DNA of 64,000 bases from Sphagnum compactum (taxonomy: Eukaryota; Bryophyta; Sphagnopsida; Sphagnales): contig OZ234493.1 in NCBI GenBank assembly GCA_965153455.1, forward strand, positions 36,322,213 through 36,386,212. Reading direction: 5' to 3'. The notes beneath the pieces were generated by a model, which was given only the letters and a program-made list of their open reading frames with translations, ran no database searches and was not told the DNA's origin. The position numbers and the translations under genes are program-made. The stretch's first letter is position 1, and the number at the start of each line of letters is the position of its first letter. Shown piece after piece: positions 1 through 9,105 of the stretch.

Positions 1-195
1 GAGCTTTGAGTTCAAAAATATTGTCTTGCACATTTTTTTAAGTTTTTTTAAAAAAAATTATAAATATTTTAATGTTTAAGATTTCCAAAAAGTGCCTTCA
101 AGATTTTAGTTTACTACGCATTTGTATACTTGTTATACATCACTTTTTTGGGTGAAAAATGGTGAAAAATAGCTCACCCATAATGTGCTTTCACC
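1..195. repeat. Terminal fragment of a TIR-type DNA element
   Basis: Positions 178-195 read CCATAATGTGCTTTCACC, the same as the outer part of the right terminal inverted repeat of the element at 35343-36133. The preceding AT-rich sequence, including a small GGGTGAAA/CTCACCC fold at about 150-180, could be the interior of a relative whose other end lies outside the window. Only one end is visible, so this is a repeat-family assignment and not a complete element. Confidence 0.4.
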
Positions 196-2157
196 TTAGA
201 TTCAATTTCCTATTTTGCAAGCTTTTAGTTGTTGTGCAACAGAGCTAATTAAACTTTTTATTTTCTTTCCCCCCCTTTCAATTATGTCCACCACTAAAGT
301 TCAAATGCAACATTCAATGGGTGTTGTGAATTAAGAACACCCAATAGGTGAGACATGATTTGTAGTACTCAACATGGTTTTTGGTTGATGTTAAAAAGAG
401 AGCCTATTATATTTTTCTCCAAGATGGAAAGACTTCAATAAGAAGAGGAATTGAAGGGAAGGACTGCAAAGAAGGCACAGGAGATGGAACAATCCTTGCT
501 GAACAAAGTGGGTGGGTTTCAATGTCACATGGTTCTTCTACCTTCATTCACTAATGCTTGCCATGGGTGTTGCACATTTACATATCTTGATCTACAGTGT
601 CTTTGTTGGTAGATATTATGTTGTGACAAAAAAAAAAGATTCAAGTCTACGAAATCAAAGTGTAACTTCACTCTCGGTAACGTTATATTGTTATTGTTAA
701 AATTATAGCATCACATTATACTTTGTTGCAAAATCTAGTTCAAGACATGGGGTAACAAGTGCAAGAAATTATCTGTTGTGTGGAAATGTGATGATGATTT
801 TGTAGGCAACAACATTTGCATCACAATAAGGTGGAAGTTTGAAATCACTAAACCAAGCAAACAAGGACACTAAGGACACACCATCAACATTGAAGATTGT
901 TGGAAACAACGTTGCAGGTATGTTGATGAATTTGTTATCTCATTTTCCTCCACTGTTTTTGGGTGTTGTGGTAGTAGTATATGCATATGGATTAGGTAAA
1001 TTGGGTATTGGGTGCTTTGTTTCTTTTATCGCCATGGTCAAAGGTCCAGTGAGTGTGATGATTCGTTCTGGAATATTTGAAACAACAATCCCTTGGCTTG
1101 TATTTTTCAATTGCTATACACAATACAACTCGTACAATGAAGATGTTCATTTTGAATGTTATCCAACAAAATGGGTTATTGGGATTTTTTAAGATCTTTC
1201 TCGAAGAACAAAAAAAGTGACTGGGTTATACGATGGTTTATTTTCAATGAAAAAACCAACAAGGTAATATCATGATTACCTAGTAGGATTTAGTTGACAT
1301 AGTCTTTTTTTTTTTTTTTTTTTTCATTTTTTGGGGTTCATTATAATTAGTAGAAGACAAATATCTATCACACATTTTTGTTTATATTAGACTTTGAAAT
1401 CCACATGCATTTGTTTCAAGTAGTGTTGGTGTGTACATAACATGTGTGAATCTATAAAAAAAATTGGAAACCACCTTGATGGAAGACACTTGTGATATCT
1501 GGTAGCCTTGTTGCGCTCTAACCTCTTTCTTTAGCAATGCAACTTGCCAGAAATGGTGAGTTCCCAACTAAACATTTTTTTGATACAAATGTTTGAGATT
1601 TCAGTTGAGATTTGACTTGTTATTAATGGAGCTTATGATATGAGTATTTATTACAATGATGACCTACATTTGGGTGTGGTGTATTGGGTCTAGCATACAA
1701 TAGTTTGCAAGGATACAAGTGGGGCATGTGAAAGCAGAAACTAAGATTGTCCTACACAACCTTAACCCAAAGTGGAACTAGGTTTTTGCAGTTGGAGAGG
1801 ACAAAGTTCAAGGTAGACCCTTAAATTGACAGTTTGGGATGCAATCCATGCCTTTTTTTCTCTGCCTCCCTCTGACAATTCTCCCACCTGACCTAAAGTT
1901 TGAAACCTTTAGTAGTGCCAATTAATAGTTCAATTACAAGCACTGAAAAAAAATGGGCACAAAAGCATATCTTTTTATGGATTTTCTTAAAAAAAAAGCT
2001 TAATGTAAACATGGGAAGAAGTTATGGGAATCCAAGGATGAGAAGCTTTGGGTCCATGACTTGTTTGATGAACTTACCACATGAAATGAAAGTTTCTCTA
2101 TAGAAGCGTGGTCTGCATTGAAGCTATTTTATTACTGATGTAAGATGTAATTTAAAA
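196..2157. other. No recognisable gene; AT-rich intergenic sequence
   Basis: Only short open frames occur here. The longest (839-1192, +) gives a hydrophobic peptide without recognisable motifs. Homopolymer T and A runs (about 1305-1325) and stop-rich frames suggest old non-coding or transposon-derived DNA. Confidence 0.5.
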
Positions 2158-2734
2158 TTCCAGACATTTCATATAGAGATTTCAAATTTCATTTTTCAGT
2201 ATTTAGACATTTTAGTTTTTAGTTGAAGTATTCAAACATTTCAGTTTTTAGTTTTCACTATTTAGACATTTCAATTTTTAGTTTTCAATATTCAAACAAT
2301 TTAGTTATCAATTTTTAGTATTTAGACATTTCAATTTTGAGTATTTAGACATTTCAGTTATTAATTTTCAATATTCAAACATTTCAATTTTAGTTTTCAG
2401 TATTTAGACATTTCAATTTTCAGTATTTAAACATTTCAGTATTCAAACATTTCAATTTTCAATTTTCAGTATTCAGAAATTTTAGTTTTTAGTATTCAGC
2501 ATTCACACATTTTAGTTTTCAAAATTTCAGATTCCTTCCAAACATTTCACAAAGAGATTTCAGTATTCATCACACATCCAATTTAGACATTTCAGTTTTG
2601 AAAATTTGAAATTCTACATGCTTCACATCAAGATTTCAAATTTCAATTTTTAGTTTGTAGCTTTAAATATTCACACAGCCCAATTCAAACATTTTAATTC
2701 TCAAAATCTCAGATTTCAAACATTTCACATACAA
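2158..2734. repeat. AT-rich short-motif array (TTTCAGTTTTCAGTATTTAGACA type)
   Basis: Units such as ACATTTCAGTTTTTAGTTTTCA and AGTATTTAGACATTTCAATT recur irregularly for nearly 600 bases, giving a degenerate array with a period of about 20-40 bases. The same motif family resumes at 5606-5690 on the far side of the hAT element, so the transposon inserted into this array. Confidence 0.75.
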
Positions 2735-2876
2735 ATGTCAACCATAGTTATGACATTCTTGGTGCGGGAATGTTATGGAAGCCCAAAGAAGCACGAATTT
2801 TAACGAATTTTATAGATCAACCGGTGAACATTCGGTAAACATTCGCGGGCATGTTAGGCTTACATTATTAAGCATA

Positions 2877-3084
2877 TATCCTGGATGGACAAATCAGCCT
2901 ATCCTAACTTTACCATCAAGCAGATTCGGCAGGACAGCAGATACCAATGAAGTCACTCTCTAGCAAATGCTGAACGAATATTCCTCAAGCTTTTATATTG
3001 TTGATCAACTTTAAAACATTATCAGACTTCTATCCTGGATGGACAAATTAGCCTGTCGTCACTTTACCACCAAGCATATTCGGC
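2877..3084. repeat. 54-bp direct repeat inside the hAT element
   Basis: TATCCTGGATGGACAAAT begins both 2877-2930 and 3031-3084. The copies share most of their length, ending in ATTCGGC, and are offset by 154 bp. They lie in the 3' non-coding subterminal part of the transposon, where hAT elements often carry repeated transposase-binding motifs. That role is inferred. Confidence 0.8.
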
Positions 3085-3303
3085 ATCATACCACCCAAAA
3101 AGATTCAAGAAACAAATGCATGCAGTCAAGCCCTGCATCAGAACTAGTTGAGCTGCATACCAGATCTGATTGGATTGCACAAACTAGAAAAAGTTTTGAC
3201 GTGACTGCAAAATCTAATAGCTTTTAAACTTTCTTGAGCTCCAGCACACCAGATTCACAAAAAAAAGGACACAATCTAATATTTTGCCAAGCTCACCCGT
3301 GCT

Positions 3304-5203
3304 TCACTCTTCCTCCAATTCCTCCTCTCCGCTGTCCTATGCCACCATCTACTCCTCATACTCGATGTTGTTCACCTTGCTAATCAGACGCAGGTTAAAG
3401 AACACCTCCACCAGATCGTTTGCCCTATCTGGTCGCAGACGATTGCGCTTTTTGTTGTGGATAAAGTCGTAGGTGCTCCAGTTTCTCTCGCACACAGACG
3501 CGCATGAGATCTGGCTTAGCACCTTCTGCGCCACGCTCTGCAGCTTGGGGCACTCTGAGCCAAATTCCACCCACCACTTCCAGCCTGGCAACTTCTTAGC
3601 ACTTGCCTTGACGAATGGGCGGCCAAACTCTCCCTCCGAGTTCCTGTACTTAGCTAGCTGTTCGATTGCCTTGACCTGATCCTCAACGTCAGGCAGAAGC
3701 TTGTCAACAATGTTGTGAAACCCTCGCATCACTTCTACGTTGCTATGCTGCCCGTTATCTGGAGACTGATACTCCGGGTCAAGAACATACCCAACGGCAT
3801 GCATGTCGCTGTGCAGCATCTCCCAGCGCTTCTCCTAGATTGCATGCACCTATGCATACTTCTGAGCAGAGACCTTGATCCCAGGAAAGTACTCCAAGGT
3901 GCCGTCCCTCAGGGCCTCCAGTTCCTGTCCGTAATTGAACATTGCCACGTAGACCTTTCCTACGATTGGCACCCCCCGATCGCACTCTCGTAGCAGAGCC
4001 ACCGTCCCCTTTGTCAATGCTAGCACCTCTTCCAGGTTTTTCCAGAATCCGCTCCGCAAGACACAATCCCTCACTTTGTCCTTGTCATTCGAATGATTGG
4101 ACTTCCCGTTCCACTCCATCCACTCCCGGCCGACAACCAGCTCTTGCAACGCCTCTCTCACCTCCAACATGCGGTCCAGCATGATGAAGTTGGTGGCAAA
4201 GCGCGTGTCCCCCGGCTTCAGCAGATCCAGCGCAGACTTCCCGCGAAACAGCGCCTGACTCCGGTGGTGATTTGTGATGAATTTCACCACCGCCTTTGCC
4301 TCTACAGCCCATGGCAGCTTCCCCACATCTTCAAAGAACAGGTCCAAACAATGTGGGGTGCACGGCGTCCACATTATCTAAGAGAACTCTTGCTCAACCA
4401 GCCTGCCAGCAGCTTTGCAGACTGCCGCACTGTCTGTAACAACTTGGATGACGCTGTCTGCACCAACCTCCCAGATGCAATCAATCAGCTGTCCAGCAAT
4501 ATAAGCAGCGTCCTTTGTCTCACCCCCCGTATCAACCGCCTTGAGGAACATTTCCCCCTTCGGAGAGACAATGAGCAAATTTAACAAAGGGCGCCTACGC
4601 ACATCAGACCACCCGTCACTGGTAATCGTTGCCCCTGTCAGCTGAAGAGACTTTTGGAAGGAGGCCAAGCCATCCCGACAGAGCTGCTTCTCACGCTCCA
4701 GAATGGTTGTTCGTAGCCTGTCCACAGAAGGAGGCCCTGGATATGACTCCCCAAAGCTTGCTGTTGCTGCCACAGCTGCCTTGAAGTGAGGATCCTTTGC
4801 TAAACGGAAAGAGCCCATTGGCATAGAATGCTCGACCCCAAAGCTGGTCAACCTTCGAGCAATCCTGCTTGGAGAAGGCAGCCTTCAGGGTGTTTTGCTT
4901 CTTAGGTTTGACAGCCTCCCCACTGGAGAGCTTGTCAAGCTGCTCAACCTTCCGCTTCTTGAACTCCTTTTCCTTCTTTTCCTTTTCCAGCTCCTCAAAC
5001 TAGTGTGTAACCACTGGGGGGACTTTGTCACAAGCTCGCACACCAGATCCAGTCCACCCTAGAAGATGTGCACGAATCCTGGTTGCTGTGGCGGTGAAGA
5101 CAAGTTCACAGTACTTGCATTTGACCTTAGTGCTTTCCCCAGGGGTCTTGGGTTCCTCCTGCTGGACAACGTGGGCATGCTCTAGTCCCTTTTCCTTGAC
5201 CAT
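3304..5203 (-). pseudogene. hAT transposase (BED finger, DUF659, hAT dimerisation) with six TAG stops
   Basis: Read on the minus strand from an ATG in good context at 5203. An N-terminal BED-type zinc finger comes first (CKYC, then RIRAHLLG and a later Cys). A Lys/Glu-rich linker follows, then a DUF659-like core with TSDGWSD, VVTDSAAVCKAAG and WTPCTPHCLDL. The C-terminal hAT dimerisation block contains CERNWSTYDFIHNKKRNRL and an acidic tail ending in TGA at 3304-3306. This order is that of plant DUF659-type hAT transposases. The frame is broken by in-frame TAG codons at 5000, 4378, 3850, 3835, 3349 and 3337 (lowest coordinate of each codon). A one-base shift lies near 4800-4815, where FYANGLFPF in one frame continues as RLAKDPHFKAAV in another. 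No TAA or TGA interrupts it. The element is therefore a pseudogene unless TAG is read through. Protein similarity is recognised from family knowledge, not from a search. Confidence 0.88.
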
Positions 5204-5605
5204 GGTGGCTGTCAGATTCCTTATCCTTATCCTCAGATCTTCAACTATGCTGCTGCATAGAGACATATGGAACTTGGAAGCTGGCAACTTCAAGCTAGAT
5301 CAAACTAGAACGAAGCATTGGCATGCAAGACGTCAGGCTACCGTACAGACTCAGTCAAGCTTGGCGGCCCAGCCGCACCGTACTGCACTGGCGGCGCGGT
5401 CGACAAGTATTGGCAACAGCCTGACTCCGAGTGGTAATGGTCTGGCAGTAACCGTTACCATTCAGCACAGGCTGTCGCCGTGCGCGATGTCCATGTTGGC
5501 AAATGTTTCACGAATATATGCCGAATGTTTTGACAAGGTGCTTTACCACGTAAATTCGCGAATTTTAAAATGCAAAATGACGAATGTCATTACTATGATG
5601 TCAAG

Positions 5606-5690
5606 TTTCAGTTTTCAACTTTCAATACCACACATCGAAATTCAAACATTTTAGTTTTCAAAATTTTAGATTCCAAACATTCCATATATT
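5606..5690. repeat. Continuation of the AT-rich array beyond the hAT insertion
   Basis: TTTCAGTTTTCAACTTTCAA and TTTTAGTTTTCAAAATTTTA resemble the units at 2158-2734. This supports a single array split by the transposon. Confidence 0.65.
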
Positions 5691-5829
5691 GTAGTACCTT
5701 GCAGGTTTGGCACATGCCTCCCAAACAATTAATTAGTTTTGAATAATCAATTTCGAAAAATAAAATACTCCTAAAGATTCTTTATTTTCCTTCCTAAGAA
5801 GTTGAGCTTTGAAATAAAATATTGATCAG

Positions 5830-6310
5830 TCATATAAAACTGGGCAGAGCAGTTACGCGATGAGCTGCTTGTTTCTTTACACCAAGTCCTCCTTCAATGC
5901 GCTTTGGGCTACCACCAATAATGTCGCCCCAAGTTCTTTTGACGGCTGCTGCAAACATGGTCTTCTTTAATGCTCGTACAAGCCTGTTCCTCCCTCTTTT
6001 ATTGCTGCTGTAAACTTGTCCTTGCCACCTGTCTGCGTACAAAATTCGGAAATGCAGTTTTTGAGAGCCAGAAAAAGAAAAACTGCCTTGCAAAAAAAAA
6101 TGAAGTCCTCAGATCAATTTTTTATGATATGTAAAGCTCACAGACGAAAGGATTTTCAAAATTGGGCTTGCCCTCAAATCCTGCCTCATGCACCCTTATT
6201 TTGGTAATGTCCATGCCCTCGGGTTTCCCCTTACACTTTGCATACTTGTTCCTCAACTGCTGAAACTCTGAAAAGTTGAATTTGAAACTGCCTAAGCTGG
6301 ATTCTTAAAA
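5830..6310 (-). pseudogene. Unrecognised exon-like coding relic
   Basis: Two stretches on the minus strand look protein-coding. About 6310-6150 gives FSEFQQLRNKYAKCKGKPEG followed by MDITKIRVHEAGFEGKPNFE. After a plausible GTGAGC donor and a GTACGCAG acceptor, about 6035-5830 gives RWQGQVYSSNKRGRNRLVRA and then TWGDIIGGSPKRIEGGLG. The composition (basic, Gly-rich, low in Cys) resembles a nuclear-encoded globular protein and not random AT-rich translation. I do not recognise the family. No start codon, upstream exons or full gene are visible, so it is probably a fragment of a displaced gene. Confidence 0.35.
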
Positions 6311-7723
6311 GAAATACATATCTGGCCAAGAAGTGCCAAACATTAGTAATAGGTATGGTAGTATCCTCATAATATTATAGTTAACTGTGTTGAAGACATT
6401 AATTAAAGATTAGTTTTGGTCACTGTGAACCAGCACAGACCAATGCACCATCCACTGTATGCCTGTTATTCCTCAGTTGCGGACCAACCTCACCTGAGTT
6501 AACAATTTATTTCACCTTAGACAACTCTGCAAGAGAAAGGTCTCATATAGAGATGGATAAAAAAAATAGATAACTAATAGATAAGCAGATAGTTTACAAT
6601 TAATACATGGAGAAGTGCTGTTTTTATTACCTGTATATTAACAATCTGTTAATCAGGTCATTAGTATCTACTTGGTAAAAAAAAAGCAACTGAGCTAACC
6701 ACCATGGTTGCTTAGGGAACTGGAACACAACAGAAAACTGTTTCCTGACCATTTACCATGCATCCTTCATATTGCACTTATGGGTGCTGGTTCAATGTGG
6801 TCGTTAGTCTCTAGTTGTTGCATGTGAATAGCTTTTACGGAACTAATTTTATTTTATTATGTACTTAAAGCCACTATCACAATTTGTTATTGCATAACAA
6901 TGACCACTTACTGGTTAGTTAGCTAGGATTTTAATTCCAGTGACTATACTACGTCGGAGATGGTTAGATTTCATAAGTAGTCCTGTTGGATGACAATTTC
7001 GAACCTGAATCTATAGAAAAATGATTCTAACTTCATATTTGAGATGGCGAGTCCACCTCATGCTGTGTCTTTGTTTTTCCTATTCTTTGTTGTTTTGGTG
7101 GGTCTGTTTTGGGACATGGTCAAAAGCCATGGTAAGAAACAAATTAAATACTGGAAATCTCCAATTCTTGTCATAAACCTGGAAACATCTTTGTTATGAT
7201 CTTGAAAACTAGTTCCAAATTTCATGAATTCTTGCACACAAATTTGTAAGTGAATTTGCAAAATGTGTGAAGGTGTGTGTTCCTCAGAAGGTTTTGGGTT
7301 TGGTGTTCATTGTTGTAACCTTCAAGTGTTGCTATCAAGGTTCCTTTGCAATCTCATGGATATATCTTTCTGCATCTAGCCTCTGATTCAATGGGTGATT
7401 GACCTTTTTTCATTGAGCAAAAGATGAATGAATCGTGGATGGATCTATGGTGTGGAGATGAATTATTTTGCTACTTGGAAAATTGCATTGCTATTTGTGC
7501 TCAGAGGTATAATTTTTCATCTATCTAGTCAAGTATGTCATGATGATTGAAATAGACAGGTACCAAATTTCCCAATTGAGAACATTTGCATCTTCTCAGT
7601 GTAGGGTAACTCAGAAGCATTACACCCTTGTCAATTCAGAGGCATTACACCTGTGAACCAAGGATGGAGCCTGAGGTCCTTGAGGTGTATTGCCCTGCTT
7701 GAAAGCTTTACCTGTCAGAATGA
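6311..7723. other. No recognisable gene
   Basis: AT-rich sequence with only short frames and no domain motif, RNA gene or terminal repeat that I can identify. Confidence 0.5.
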
Positions 7724-9105
7724 TCAAGGCAGAACAATCAAGGCAGGCCAGTATGGCAGATGAAGATCCTTCTCATGTTTATGAAACTCAATAGCACCGC
7801 CCTTCACAGTGCTGGTGACGCCTACCTTCCCCTTTGGATCATCTGGAGACTTGAAGACGCTCTCTCTCTTGGACCCTGTCAAGAAGTCCACCTGGCAAAC
7901 ATAATGGCAATGAGCTCTCAATAATTTGAAAAGAATCTTAAGAGCTTCAAATACCAGATTAGAATGCAGAAGAAACGAGGACTGGAATGCACCGCAGATG
8001 AAGCCTGCCAATGTAAACTGCCACTGTGAAAATGCAAATTGAAACCCTTTAGCCTGCAACTCTCATTTTTCAACAACCAGAGATCAGAGAAAACTTCGAA
8101 AGCACAAGTTCTTATTGAGATTAAACCAAAAAAAGCTTCACTTCAAGGCCATTGCTCAATCTATATGATTCCTTCAAACCGAAGATTTAAGCACTTACAT
8201 CTGAACTGCAGAAAACTGACTAGAATCTGTTATGAAAATGAGCAGAAATATACCACAGGATTAACCGACACACAGCAGCTTCAACGTATCTCCATACATA
8301 TGACTTGTGTCAATCTGAATAGAATCGAGAGATGAAACAATATCATGGTTATATAGAGATATTTAATCTGGCAAAATATCAACAAAAAGGAAAAAGAGGC
8401 AATCTAATCCTAAGGAACAGAGAAAACAAAAACAAAACTGAGGGGTGCTTTGAACAACAGAAACAGTCACAAGCATGTCCTGAGACTGTCAACAGCAACA
8501 TGTATGGTCATGACCGATCACCATAACATCCCCACTGACTCCATCAGCTTCCTTGCACTGGGTGGAGGTCAATACCATAACTGATGTACCGAGTCTCATG
8601 AAGAAGTCTTACCTTTTTGCTTTTGCCCTTAGAAGTCTGGAATTGATGCCAAGCATTCTTGCACTTGTTCTGTGTCAGCTCCATCTGCTCTAGCCTTGCT
8701 TTTGATTTGAAAGAATGTGTTGTCTTCTTCTTTACTGCTTCCTGCACATGGAAAAATCAACACAAACCTTATCCTTTGCTCTATTTGGATTTGGTACATT
8801 TGAGGACTTACACTCACAATCGCATCCAATGAACCAAACTCTATGCATAAAGGATGCGGGAAAAGAGTAGTCACCACATCCTCAGGGTCATCAGAATTTA
8901 TGTGAAACTTGGGGGGAAGGTCTTGTGGAAGAACATCCACATCTGTTGTCTGGGCAATTTTGTGCATTATGGCTTACCACATAGCCCCTCCATCACACTC
9001 TGCTCTGAACAACACATCAGCATCCTCATCTATGTTGATGTCCAGATCAGATTTGGCCTCAGTGCCCACATCATCCTCTCCGGCTTCCAAGATCCTCACA
9101 TTTGA
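7724..9105 (-). pseudogene. SPF30: SPF30/SMNDC1-like splicing factor, 3' part with premature stop
   Basis: Three minus-strand exon-like blocks match the C-terminal half of survival-of-motor-neuron-related splicing factor 30. Block 1 (about 9105-8875) contains KIAQTTDVDVLPQDLPPKFH and NSDDPEDV. Block 2 (8741-8613) contains EQMELTQNKCKNAWHQFQTS then KGKSKK. Block 3 (7891-7724) contains KRESVFKSPDDPKGKVGVT and KHEKDLHLPY. Both junctions are GT-AG, and block 2 is exactly 129 nt in phase 0. SPF30 is a Tudor protein needed for tri-snRNP joining of the spliceosome. The Tudor domain and N-terminal coil are not found upstream. An in-frame TAA lies at 8974-8976, in the stretch that should join the Tudor domain to the RKIAQ-like helix, and the end is altered (PYWPALIVLP). 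It is most likely a truncated, decayed copy. Confidence 0.72.

Larger units (their letters stand above)
2743..5597 (-). mobile_element. hAT-family DNA transposon, full length but inactive
   Basis: The boundaries are seen directly. 2743-2758 (CATAGTTATGACATTC) and the reverse complement of 5582-5597 (CATAGTAATGACATTC) form a 16-bp terminal inverted repeat with one mismatch. It is flanked by an 8-bp target duplication, ATGTCAAC at 2735-2742 and ATGTCAAG at 5598-5605, with one difference. An 8-bp duplication is the hAT hallmark. The 2.86-kb interior is clearly richer in GC than its surroundings and carries one minus-strand transposase frame with a BED finger, a DUF659-like core and a hAT dimerisation region. 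Several stops and a frameshift make it non-autonomous now. The near-identical TIRs and target duplication suggest moderate age. Confidence 0.9.

Noticed and set aside
839-1192. 117-residue hydrophobic plus-strand frame
   Set aside because: No motif, no neighbouring exons and an AT-rich context; the hydrophobicity reflects T-rich codons.
3942-5654. Long plus-strand open frames (3942-4184, 4093-4584, 5025-5654)
   Set aside because: They lie antisense to the recognisable hAT transposase and owe their length to its GC-richer codons. No domain motifs are present.
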